Origin: an uncultured Pleurocapsa sp.
GTDB lineage: Bacteria > Cyanobacteriota > Cyanobacteriia > Cyanobacteriales > Xenococcaceae
Assembly (NCBI GenBank): GCA_937884735.1
Contig: CAKZYI010000366.1
Span: 1 to 6,475 of the forward strand
Direction of reading: 5' to 3'
Length of the DNA: 6,475 nucleotides
Shown: positions 1-6,028 of the stretch, in pieces
Position numbering within the stretch: the stretch's first letter is position 1
Layout: each line of letters opens with the position of its first letter
The notes under the pieces: generated by a model
The model's input: the letters and a program-made list of their open reading frames with translations, nothing else
Databases searched by the model: none
Told to the model about the DNA's origin: nothing
Program-made: the position numbers and the translations under genes

Positions 1-147
1 GAGGTACCAGACAATCTTAAAACCACAAGTGGCTGGAACAAATTTGCGATCGCTTTTTTAGTTGGGGGTCTTGGCGGTGCTTTCTTTGCCTACCAAATTT
101 ACGATCACTTTTATGTAATCGAAGCAATTTTAAAGGGCAGTATCTAA
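1..147 (+). CDS. C-terminal end of an unidentified single-helix membrane protein (partial)
   Basis: Frame 1 is open from the left edge to a TAA at 145-147 and gives 48 residues, so the start of the gene lies outside the window. The visible part has a short polar stretch, then a hydrophobic, glycine-rich segment at about residues 14-31 (FAIAFLVGGLGGAFFAY) that looks like one transmembrane helix, then an aromatic tail (YDHFYVIEAIL). A HIP1 octamer at 46-53 lies inside the coding frame. I do not recognise the family. It is not the C-terminus of IsiA, which sits upstream of isiB in many cyanobacteria. That it is coding is supported by the clean open frame to the edge and the helix-like composition, but 48 residues is little evidence. 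Confidence 0.5.
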   Translation, partial: EVPDNLKTTSGWNKFAIAFLVGGLGGAFFAYQIYDHFYVIEAILKGSI

Positions 148-211
148 TTTTTAAAATTTAATTGCAAATTAATAGCAATAAGCTGTATGATACTGGAGAG
201 GTTTTTCCTCA

Positions 212-283
212 AGCTTTACATGATTAGGGATTAGACGTTCTTCTCTACTTAGTTCCTAGTTTTTAAAATCGTCATGTAAAGTT
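212..283 (+). other. Long-loop inverted repeat in the leader between the edge gene and isiB
   Basis: CTTTACATGA at 214-223 is matched exactly by its reverse complement TCATGTAAAG at 272-281. Pairing can extend to 212/283 with a G-U step. Inside the 48-base loop, TAGGGA (225-230) can pair with TTCCTA (253-258), again with one G-U, giving a nested stem. A small hairpin GAGG-TTTTT-CCTC (198-210) lies just upstream. An A/T-rich stretch with five to six T follows at 284-292. It could be the terminator of the edge gene or a structured part of the isiB 5' leader; the sequence alone does not decide. The rest of 148-435 holds AT-rich sequence without a credible gene. Confidence 0.45.
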
Positions 284-290
284 AAAATTT

Positions 291-376
291 TTATTGAAAT
301 TATTGAATTAATGCTGTTTTCAAAGATTTTGTTTCTTTTAGTAATTAATAATTAATCTCAATAAATCTAGTATATT
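291..376 (+). promoter_or_regulatory. Candidate isiB control region (AT-rich direct and inverted repeats, possible -10)
   Basis: TTATTGAA occurs twice with a nine-base period (291-298 and 300-307). A 15-base element at 342-356 is built from two ATTAAT half-sites around a central A and is nearly palindromic; its size and AT-richness recall an iron box bound by Fur. TATATT at 371-376 is a possible -10 hexamer about 60 bases upstream of the start codon, with no convincing -35 at the usual distance. isiB genes are known to be induced by iron starvation, partly through Fur. That these particular elements do this here is inference. Confidence 0.3.
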
Positions 377-420
377 TTTCTATCAAACAGTTCTTACTCT
401 CAAAATCACGAAATTAATCA

Positions 421-426
421 AGAGGA
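421..426 (+). promoter_or_regulatory. Ribosome binding site of isiB
   Basis: AGAGGA lies nine bases before the ATG at 436. It is the clearest Shine-Dalgarno-like sequence in the window and fixes the flavodoxin start, which also matches the usual N-terminus of the family. Confidence 0.7.
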
Positions 427-435
427 AAAACAATT

Positions 436-951
436 ATGGCTACAATTGGTCTATTTTACGGCTCGACTACAGGAAAAACTGAAGCAGCAGCAGAAGCAAT
501 TCAAGAAGCCCTAGGAGGCGATGATGTAGTTGCTTTACACGAAATTGCTGATGTGACCGATAGTGATTTTGCTAACTACGACCGTATAATAATTGCCTGT
601 CCTACTTGGGATATTGGCGGACTACAGGCTGACTGGGAAGGCTTTTATGAAGACGACCTAGACGGCATCGATTTTAATGGTAAAAAGGTTGCATATTTTG
701 GCACTGGCGATCAGGTAGGCTATGCCGATAATTTTCAAGATGCCATGGGTATCTTAGAAGAAAAGATTTCTAGTCTAGGCGGTGAAACAGTAGGTCAGTG
801 GTCTACAGAGGGTTACGAACACGAATCATCTAAAGCAGACAAAGGTGGTAAATTTGTGGGACTAGCTCTAGACGAAGATAATCAATCAGAATTAACAGAC
901 GAACGAATTCAAGGATGGACGACACAACTAAAGTCTGAATTTGCTCTCTAA
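436..951 (+). CDS. isiB: Long-chain flavodoxin (FMN electron carrier)
   Basis: A 171-residue soluble FMN protein that replaces ferredoxin as electron carrier from photosystem I to ferredoxin-NADP reductase and other acceptors when iron is scarce. The phosphate-binding loop is GSTTGKTE (residues 9-16). The two flavin-stacking loops are PTWDIGG (56-62, with Trp58) and GTGDQVGYADNF (89-100, with Tyr96). The inserted segment typical of long-chain flavodoxins covers about 119-138, and the end GLALDEDNQSELTDERI is the conserved family C-terminus. Length and motifs match cyanobacterial IsiB, so nothing seems missing. The protein is acidic, as expected for docking to basic partners. isiA is not directly upstream within the window; a 288-base leader separates it from an unrelated partial gene. 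It is probably iron-regulated, and hairpins follow the stop codon. Confidence 0.97.
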   Translation: MATIGLFYGSTTGKTEAAAEAIQEALGGDDVVALHEIADVTDSDFANYDRIIIACPTWDIGGLQADWEGFYEDDLDGIDFNGKKVAYFGTGDQVGYADNFQDAMGILEEKISSLGGETVGQWSTEGYEHESSKADKGGKFVGLALDEDNQSELTDERIQGWTTQLKSEFAL

Positions 952-991
952 AAAAAAGTTATTAAACAAGATTTAATGGCTTTTCAAAAAG

Positions 992-1012
992 ATTGGGGTT
1001 CTCCTCTCCAAT
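992..1012 (+). other. Small hairpin downstream of isiB
   Basis: ATTGGGG (992-998) pairs with CTCCAAT (1006-1012), seven pairs including one G-U, around a seven-base loop. It lacks a T-run of its own and stands six bases before the larger terminator-like stem, so it may stabilise the 3' end of the isiB transcript or help termination. Confidence 0.45.
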
Positions 1013-1017
1013 AAACA

Positions 1018-1078
1018 GGGAAAAGCAACTAACTATAGTGAGCCAACATTGTCTGTTGCTTTTCTCTTTCTTCTTTTC
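1018..1078 (+). terminator. Probable intrinsic terminator of isiB
   Basis: GGGAAAAGCAAC (1018-1029) pairs with GTTGCTTTTCTC (1055-1066), twelve pairs with one G-U, around a 25-base loop. The downstream arm runs into an unbroken pyrimidine tract (1059-1078) rich in T. The loop is longer than in a textbook terminator and the T-run is broken by C, so partial read-through into the two genes downstream is plausible. Confidence 0.55.
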
Positions 1079-1099
1079 AATTACTAGAATCATTTACTC

Positions 1100-1435
1100 A
1101 TGATACATCTAGTCTTGTGTTTCAGCGTTTGGACGTTAGTTTTTACTTGCTTATTTTGGCGATTAATTACGATTGTCAAACAGGGTTTTGAGCATCTTCA
1201 ACGCCTCCATAAAATACCTTGTTCTAAGTGTGCCTATTTTACAAGAGACTACCGACTTAAGTGTACGGTTAATCCAATGGTTGCCATGTCAGAAACAGCA
1301 ATTGGCTGTAGAGACTTTCTACAAGATCCTAATCCTTCTTCTTGTAATAGCTGTGTTGCCCTAAACAAGTGTAGCCCCACCAAAAAGAAACAAAAGTATT
1401 CCTTATTCAAGCCTACATTCACCTACCCAAAATGA
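1100..1435 (+). CDS. Small membrane-anchored cysteine-cluster protein, function unknown
   Basis: A 111-residue protein. Residues 2-26 form one hydrophobic helix that probably anchors it in a membrane, followed by a basic linker and a cysteine-rich domain. Cys41, 44, 55 and 70 form C-x2-C-x10-C-x14-C (CSKCAYF, LKCTVNP, GCRDF); Cys82, 85 and 91 form a second group, C-x2-C-x5-C. The tail is basic (PTKKKQK). The first group resembles a pattern I recall from small cyanobacterial proteins of unknown function (C-x2-C, LKC, then GC-x-D) and could hold a metal or iron-sulfur centre; that is inference. The gene lies 148 bases after isiB, beyond a probable terminator, and its TGA overlaps the next ATG, so the two are likely translated together. 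No clear ribosome binding site was found before the ATG. Confidence 0.8.
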   Translation: MIHLVLCFSVWTLVFTCLFWRLITIVKQGFEHLQRLHKIPCSKCAYFTRDYRLKCTVNPMVAMSETAIGCRDFLQDPNPSSCNSCVALNKCSPTKKKQKYSLFKPTFTYPK

Positions 1436-2181
1436 AGATATTTCCTTCTACTGCACCAGTATGGATCAATGCCAATCCTAGTTTTAAATATTTTGATGGT
1501 CGGATTATTCGCTATTTGTCGAATCAAATACCTATCGCTTACTGGGAATACGATCAAGACTTAGACGAAGCAAGTTCTCTAGATGTTGCGTTGACCCTGC
1601 TTCACGATTACCTCAAGTCTAAATCTCAGGAAATAAATCTCATTGGTCACGGTACAGGTGGTTTATTGGGATTACTTTATGCTCGAAAATATCCTCACCG
1701 AGTAAAATCTTTAACTCTGTTGGGAGTAGGTTGCGCCCCAGCAATTGATTGGCAGGCACATTATTATCACATGCGAAAAATGCTGCCCTGCAGCCAAGAT
1801 ACACTTTTAGGACGAATTGTACAAATGATGTTTGGCAATCAAAGTTGCGCTAACACCAGTAATTTAGTCAAAATTCTCAAAAAAGACTTGCAGACTGCAC
1901 CAACCAGGCACTCCCTTTTCCAAATAGATTTAGTCAGATCGGGTGGGGTATCAATGCCAATGATGGTGTGCGGTAGTGATAACGATAGCATTGTAGATCT
2001 TCCTACACTTCAAAGATGGAGTAATTATCTAAAAGAAGATGATTTATTGTGGACAACTCCTATGGGACATCATTTCTTTCATTACTTTTTTCCCGAACTA
2101 ACAGGAAGACAAATAATCAAATTCTGGAAAGGGGTTGAACAAACATCTAAGATTATGCCTTCTAAATTAGTCAATATATAA
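1432..2181 (+). CDS. Alpha/beta-hydrolase-fold protein lacking the usual nucleophile serine
   Basis: A 249-residue protein without signal peptide or membrane segment. The strand-elbow-helix of an alpha/beta hydrolase is clear at residues 68-84, but the elbow reads LIGHGTGGLLG, so Gly74 sits where the family has the catalytic Ser (GHSxG). The other usual positions are kept: an acid in CGSDND (Asp183 or Asp185) followed by IVDLP, and a His in PMGHHFFHYF (His213 or His214) near the C-terminus. The helix after the elbow (YARKYPHRVKSLTLLG) is typical of the fold. It may be a non-catalytic binding or scaffold protein, or use Thr75 or another residue; the substrate cannot be named. Its ATG overlaps the stop of the cysteine-cluster gene (ATGA), which suggests translational coupling. 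I recall hydrolase-like genes near isiB in other cyanobacteria, but I cannot confirm this here. Confidence 0.85.
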   Translation: MKIFPSTAPVWINANPSFKYFDGRIIRYLSNQIPIAYWEYDQDLDEASSLDVALTLLHDYLKSKSQEINLIGHGTGGLLGLLYARKYPHRVKSLTLLGVGCAPAIDWQAHYYHMRKMLPCSQDTLLGRIVQMMFGNQSCANTSNLVKILKKDLQTAPTRHSLFQIDLVRSGGVSMPMMVCGSDNDSIVDLPTLQRWSNYLKEDDLLWTTPMGHHFFHYFFPELTGRQIIKFWKGVEQTSKIMPSKLVNI

Positions 2182-2198
2182 GTAGACAAGGTTTAATT

Positions 2199-2222
2199 AT
2201 AAAGTTGCGATCGCAACTTTAT
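2199..2222. terminator. 24-base perfect palindrome between convergent genes, possible two-way terminator
   Basis: The sequence is symmetrical over all 24 bases around a HIP1 core (GCGATCGC at 2207-2214). Transcribed from either strand it can fold into a ten-pair stem with a GATC loop. It lies in the 101 bases between the end of the hydrolase-like gene and the end of the minus-strand 535-residue gene, where a shared terminator would be expected. The arm ends in CTTTAT rather than a long T-run, so termination strength is uncertain. Confidence 0.45.
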
Positions 2223-2282
2223 CAGTCTTACTAATGCAGATACGAGTACTAGAATTGATGAGCGTTACAAATTAATCAGAAA

Positions 2283-3890
2283 TCAATCAAAATTTGGCAT
2301 CAACTCTAAAACCCCCATACCGATATCTGAACCGTTGATCGATTTAACCTCATACAAAGCCAGCATATCTTTTAGCTGAGGGTTGCCGCGATTATTTCCT
2401 GTGACCCCCATTGCCACGATTACAATACAGTATCCTTGGGTTTTCTTACATCCTTGATGCCATTGCTGTAATATCTTGGTGTATTCTGGTTCGCGCTGAG
2501 AATATTCAGCAAATATAAATAGTTCCTCATCACCTGTTTGCAATAGACCTAAATTGTAAGAATCTCCGCTAAAAAGATCTTCTCCTGGATTAAAACAGAC
2601 TGATTTCAATCCACCGATCTCTTTTATTTTGTCAATTAAATATTTTGCCTTTGGACGAGTAGTTTGGATGAAAATTGTCGGCAACTCTTCTTCTTGAGGA
2701 GCAATATCTACAGGCTGATGATAAGTTTTGTTCTGATGCTGTATTTGTTTGACTATATCTGACGACAAACTAGTTAAAGTTATTAAAGAGCCATCGGGAA
2801 TTAAATCTTCTTGAATAGAAATATCAATATCTTCAGTTATTTCACCAGAATAATCGCTCATACCAATATTGAGTAGCTCTTGGGTTAATTCTGGCAAAGT
2901 AGAAAGTTTGGTTGAAATAATTTCCTTACGGTCGTTGATTTGAGGAAGAGTAATTCGATAGGATTTAGCAATAAAATCAATTGGTTCTTGGGCTAATATC
3001 GAACGGTTGCGATCGCAAAAACGCCCCAAAGATTCCAGCACTGCATATATAATTTTGGCTTCTTCTTCATCCAAAAAAGGTCGCATGCCTTCAAAAGGGT
3101 GCAGGCTACCAAAAAAGGGTTCGATTTCTGGTGTTTCCATCCACCCGGATTGCGATTCGACTTCCTCATAATTAAGAAACCAACAATCTTGAGCCAAAAA
3201 AGCCTTTTCCAATTCAGCAGGAGATTGATTTTTTCCTAGTGCAGCAGCCCGAAATTGCTTTAAAGAGTCTAAAGAACGATAGAGCAACACGCCAAACTCA
3301 GCCGACATCATCCCCATAATGCAAAGATATACTTCATCAATTTCACAGTTTTTTAATTCAACCCGCAAAATATCACTATCGGCTAACAATTCCCAAGGGG
3401 CGTTATCCCAGATCTTGCCAGCAACTTCTTTGATTGCATCCTGATAAACAGCAGGTAAAGCGGTAGTGGCTTCGCTATCCATCTCAGCAAAACTTTCAAA
3501 CAAGCGATCTATTAGGGGTAGCTGGGGAGAATACTCAATATTAATATCTAAGCCCTGTAATGCACCCCTGAGAAAAAACTGAATTTCACGGTCGCGAACT
3601 ACAATCTTTTGCGGACGGTGGGGTTGTCCTGGGTGATGGGGCGACTCTATTGCCCGTAGTAAAGTTCTGACTACCGCTTCAATCCCCATATCTTCTGCAA
3701 CCACATCCATCGCCATAACTGCTCCTTCTGAGCCATCTACCCAAATGATACATTCCCCATCAACTTCTAAACCCAAATCTAAATGGGATGCCATGTTTCC
3801 CAATGGGCGGCGATCTCCTTCCCAAACAGCACCAGGTACTTGGATGATTTTGTTAAGTCTACTTTTAGTTGTGTTTGGGAGTGCCGTCAT
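2283..3890 (-). CDS. Conserved cyanobacterial protein of unknown function (DUF6930-like N-terminal part)
   Basis: A 535-residue soluble protein with no signal peptide, helix anchor or recognised catalytic motif. The N-terminal part (about 20-135) has features I associate with a cyanobacterial domain of unknown function, probably DUF6930: VWEGDRRPL, CIIWVDGSEG (47-56), a helix with AIESP (80-84), then HRPQKIVVRDREIQFFLRGAL (91-111) and QLPLIDRLF. A middle part (about 140-300) is helical. An acidic, low-complexity linker covers about 345-405. The last 130 residues (PTIFIQTTRPKAKYLIDKI onward) look like a separate alpha/beta domain. It lies 39 bases downstream of cimA on the same strand, so co-transcription is possible. 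The ATG at 3890 has no visible Shine-Dalgarno sequence; Met33 is a possible later start but would remove the conserved VWEGDRR. The domain assignment is from memory and the function is unknown. Confidence 0.85.
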   Translation of the reverse strand: MTALPNTTKSRLNKIIQVPGAVWEGDRRPLGNMASHLDLGLEVDGECIIWVDGSEGAVMAMDVVAEDMGIEAVVRTLLRAIESPHHPGQPHRPQKIVVRDREIQFFLRGALQGLDINIEYSPQLPLIDRLFESFAEMDSEATTALPAVYQDAIKEVAGKIWDNAPWELLADSDILRVELKNCEIDEVYLCIMGMMSAEFGVLLYRSLDSLKQFRAAALGKNQSPAELEKAFLAQDCWFLNYEEVESQSGWMETPEIEPFFGSLHPFEGMRPFLDEEEAKIIYAVLESLGRFCDRNRSILAQEPIDFIAKSYRITLPQINDRKEIISTKLSTLPELTQELLNIGMSDYSGEITEDIDISIQEDLIPDGSLITLTSLSSDIVKQIQHQNKTYHQPVDIAPQEEELPTIFIQTTRPKAKYLIDKIKEIGGLKSVCFNPGEDLFSGDSYNLGLLQTGDEELFIFAEYSQREPEYTKILQQWHQGCKKTQGYCIVIVAMGVTGNNRGNPQLKDMLALYEVKSINGSDIGMGVLELMPNFD

Positions 3891-3924
3891 ATATATTTAA
3901 AACTTCTAATTAACTATACTTACC

Positions 3925-3980
3925 AAAGGTCAGAGCAAGGTTCCTCTTTTTACGGAGGAGTAATCTCTGACTTTTTTTTT
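3925..3980 (+). terminator. Hairpin with nine-T tail across the 3' end of cimA, oriented as a + strand terminator
   Basis: GTCAGAG (3929-3935) pairs with CTCTGAC (3965-3971). With flanking A-T and one G-U pair the stem reaches eleven pairs (3925-3935 with 3965-3975). A nested hairpin, TCCTC (3942-3946) with GAGGA (3955-3959), fills the loop. Nine T follow at 3972-3980. For a + strand transcript this is a textbook intrinsic terminator, yet cimA and the next gene are read from the minus strand, where the same hairpin is preceded by nine A and followed by no U-run. It may end antisense RNA coming from the 535-residue gene, or act on the minus strand as a weak terminator or processing site. The cimA stop codon (3930-3932) lies in one arm. 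Confidence 0.5.
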
Positions 3981-5585
3981 GCTAGAGGCTTGAAATAGTA
4001 AACCATATTCCATACCTTCAACGACTGCTTGATAAGACGCATCTAGTATATTGGCTGATACTCCGATAGTTGTCCATCTTTCTGCTCCATTGCTTGATTC
4101 GACTAAAACCCTAGTTTTAGCTGCCGTTCCTGCTCCCCCATCTAAAATACGAACCTTATAATCTGCTAAATAGAAGTTAGCAATTTCAGGATAGAACTTA
4201 ACCAAAGCCTTTCTCAAAGCACTGTCTAATGCTGCTACAGGGCCATTTCCTTCTGCTACCTCTAGTAAGTTTTTACCATCTACCTCTACTTTTATAGTAG
4301 CTAAAGCTTTGCTAGCGGGGTTATCTATTTCTTGATGAATATTGCAATGTACTTGAAAACCCTTTAGTTGAAACAGTTGTCTATGGGGTTTGAGGATCGA
4401 TCGCATTAATAACTCAAAACTAGCTTCGGCGGCTTCGAACTGGTATCCTTCATTTTCTAAGGTCTTCAATTTATCTAAAATTTGACGACAGGTAAGATCT
4501 TGTTTACTTAAGTTAATACCAAACTTGGCTGCATAATGTAGAACATTGCTTAAGCCTGACTGATCGGAAATAACAATTCTTCTTTGATTGCCAATTAATT
4601 CTGGTTGAATATGCTCGTAGGTCAAAGGATTTTTGGCTACTGCCGAGACATGAACCCCCGCTTTGTGAGCAAATGCCGAACGCCCAACAAAGGGAGCATT
4701 ATCATCAGGAGCAAGATTTACTATTTCACTAATTAAACGGCTGCTGGGGCTTAATTTTGATAGTTCTAGCTGTCCCAAACATTTATAACCGAGCTTTAAT
4801 TGCAAATTGGGAATCAAAGTACACAGGTTCGCATTACCGCATCTTTCTCCATAGCCATTAATTGTGCCCTGTACCATTCTTGCACCAGACATTACCCCTG
4901 CGATCGCATTAGCTACTGCTGTCCCCGCATCGTTATGGGTATGTATACCAATCTTACTTCTATTTCCTTCCTTTAATTCTGGAATAGCAATAATCATTTC
5001 TTGCACAATCTGGCTGACTTCATGGGGTAAAGTTCCTCCGTTGGTATCGCACAAAACCAGCCATTCTGCTCCCGCAGACAAAGCTGTTTTTAAAGTAGCC
5101 AGAGCATATTCTGAATTGTGCTTATAGCCATCAAACCAATGTTCGGCATCATAAATTACTTTTCTGCCTTGACTCCGCAAATATTCAATCGTGTCGCGGA
5201 TCATGGCTAAATTTTCTCCTAAACTAGTTTTAAGAGTCTCAGTGACATGAAGATCCCACGATTTGCCAAAAATCGTTACCCAATGAGTCCACACAGCAAA
5301 AATAGCAAGGAGCAATATGAAATCTGCTGCTGCAACAATTGGGCGACGAGTAGAACAAAAAGCTACTATTTCCGAATTTTGCAGAGGTTCTTCTTTTAGC
5401 TTCCAAAAGAATTGTACATCTTTAGGGTTTGCTCCTGGCCATCCTCCCTCAATAAAGGGAATTCCCATTTGATCTAGCTTTCGAGCTATCTTGAGTTTAT
5501 CGTCTAGGGATAAAGAAATTCCTTCTCCCTGAGAGCCATCTCGAAGGGTAGTATCGTAAATCCAAATTGCTGATTTTTGGTTCAT
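3930..5585 (-). CDS. cimA: (R)-citramalate synthase
   Basis: Condenses pyruvate with acetyl-CoA to (R)-citramalate, the first step of the threonine-independent route to 2-ketobutyrate and isoleucine, known in some cyanobacteria. The N-terminal TIM barrel has YDTTLRDGSQGEG (10-22, with Arg15 and Asp16), GGWPGANPKD (47-56), FCSTRRP (76-82), TIFGKSWDLHVTE (104-116), YDAEHWFDGYK (145-155), the metal-binding HTHND (215-219) and GYGERCGN (244-251). AHKAGVHVSA (306-315) marks the linker region, and a LeuA-type regulatory domain follows (about 400-530, with GNGPVAALDSALRKAL and ILDGGAGTAAKTRV). The GGWPG, GKSWDLH and YDAEHWFDGYK motifs favour CimA over 2-isopropylmalate synthase. At 551 residues it is complete or slightly long: after EYGLLFQ the tail SSKKKVRDYSSVKRGTLL is basic and partly encoded by an A9 run. 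Residues 83-99 are unusually hydrophobic. It starts 95 bases from the divergent ferredoxin start. Confidence 0.93.
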   Translation of the reverse strand: MNQKSAIWIYDTTLRDGSQGEGISLSLDDKLKIARKLDQMGIPFIEGGWPGANPKDVQFFWKLKEEPLQNSEIVAFCSTRRPIVAAADFILLLAIFAVWTHWVTIFGKSWDLHVTETLKTSLGENLAMIRDTIEYLRSQGRKVIYDAEHWFDGYKHNSEYALATLKTALSAGAEWLVLCDTNGGTLPHEVSQIVQEMIIAIPELKEGNRSKIGIHTHNDAGTAVANAIAGVMSGARMVQGTINGYGERCGNANLCTLIPNLQLKLGYKCLGQLELSKLSPSSRLISEIVNLAPDDNAPFVGRSAFAHKAGVHVSAVAKNPLTYEHIQPELIGNQRRIVISDQSGLSNVLHYAAKFGINLSKQDLTCRQILDKLKTLENEGYQFEAAEASFELLMRSILKPHRQLFQLKGFQVHCNIHQEIDNPASKALATIKVEVDGKNLLEVAEGNGPVAALDSALRKALVKFYPEIANFYLADYKVRILDGGAGTAAKTRVLVESSNGAERWTTIGVSANILDASYQAVVEGMEYGLLFQASSKKKVRDYSSVKRGTLL

Positions 5586-5680
5586 GAAGTCAAATTATGG
5601 AATCATCGAAGTTAAGAAATGTTAAATTACTTAGAGACAATCAATATATAAATATTTTTTACTCGAAGTACAAACTGACT
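5586..5680. promoter_or_regulatory. Divergent intergenic region between cimA and the ferredoxin gene
   Basis: These 95 AT-rich bases must hold the promoters of both divergent genes if the ferredoxin starts at 5681. TATAAA at 5647-5652 is a possible -10 for the + direction, about 30 bases before that start, with only weak -35 candidates such as TTAAAT at 5622-5627. No regulator site or riboswitch fold was recognised. Confidence 0.35.
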
Positions 5681-6010
5681 ATGCCCACCGTAACAGTACA
5701 AGGAAAAAAATTTACCTGTGATAAGGGTGCAAATTTACGCAAAATTTTATTGAAGCATAAAATAGCCCTACATAACGGCAACTCAACAATTATCAACTGT
5801 AGAGGAATTGGTAGCTGTGGTACTTGTGCAGTAGAAATAATTGGCGAAGTCAATCAACCCAACTGGAAAGACAAAGCGCGACGTTCTCTTCCTCCCCATT
5901 CCCTAAAGCAAAATCGCCGTCTGGCTTGTCAAACTCAAGTTTTAGGAGATATTGAGGTAATTAAATATGATGGCTTTTGGGGACAGGGGGAAATAAGGAA
6001 TAAGGAATAA
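5681..6010 (+). CDS. [2Fe-2S] ferredoxin with adrenodoxin-type cysteine spacing
   Basis: A 109-residue soluble electron carrier. Cys40, Cys46, Cys49 and Cys83 in NCRGIGSCGTCAVEI and RRLACQTQV give C-x5-C-x2-C-x33-C, the ligand pattern of a [2Fe-2S] cluster. The first gap of five residues is that of adrenodoxin-type ferredoxins, whereas plant-type photosynthetic ferredoxin (PetF) has four. The beta-grasp frame is visible: PTVTVQGKKFTCDKGANLRKILLKHKI at the start and LGDIEVIKY near the end. I chose ATG 5681 because the family begins with the MPTVTV strand; the in-frame ATG at 5597 would add 28 non-conserved residues and leave only 11 bases to the cimA start. The likely family end is near YDGFWGQ; the last residues, EIRNKE, and the TAA come from a heptamer repeat. 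Its partner is unknown. Confidence 0.88.
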   Translation: MPTVTVQGKKFTCDKGANLRKILLKHKIALHNGNSTIINCRGIGSCGTCAVEIIGEVNQPNWKDKARRSLPPHSLKQNRRLACQTQVLGDIEVIKYDGFWGQGEIRNKE

Positions 6011-6026
6011 GGAATAAGGAAGTAGG
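5992..6026 (+). repeat. Heptanucleotide tandem repeat AATAAGG overlapping the ferredoxin stop
   Basis: Four exact copies of AATAAGG (5992-6019) and a fifth, altered copy AAGTAGG (6020-6026). The coding frame runs into the array and uses a TAA in the third copy (6008-6010). Short tandem heptamers of this kind are a known feature of cyanobacterial genomes. Confidence 0.9.
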
Positions 6027-6028
6027 GC

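Noticed and set aside
1085..1090. TAGAAT as a -10 box for the cysteine-cluster gene
   Set aside because: No -35 hexamer lies at 16-18 bases, and the implied start site would leave almost no leader before ATG 1100.
1173..1364. A 63-codon + strand open frame inside the cysteine-cluster gene
   Set aside because: The other frame holds the regular Cys pattern and the ATGA link to the next gene, so this one is a shadow.
3891..3929. Promoter for the 535-residue gene in the gap after cimA
   Set aside because: TATAGT on the minus strand (3913-3918) has its best -35 match only 14 bases away, which is too close; co-transcription with cimA is simpler.
3783..3998. A 71-codon + strand open frame opposite the start of the 535-residue gene
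   Set aside because: It overlaps two conserved minus-strand genes and has no recognisable protein features, although an antisense RNA here remains possible.
4864..5127. An 87-codon + strand open frame inside cimA
   Set aside because: It lies wholly opposite well-conserved CimA coding sequence, including the HTHND motif, and its translation has no recognisable features.
5597..5680. In-frame ATG 5597 as the ferredoxin start, adding 28 residues
   Set aside because: The extra residues do not resemble the family, the start would lie 11 bases from the cimA start with no room for promoters, and ATG 5681 begins exactly at the first expected beta strand.
5659..5853. A 64-codon minus-strand open frame opposite the ferredoxin
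   Set aside because: It is antisense to the conserved cluster-binding region and has no features of its own.
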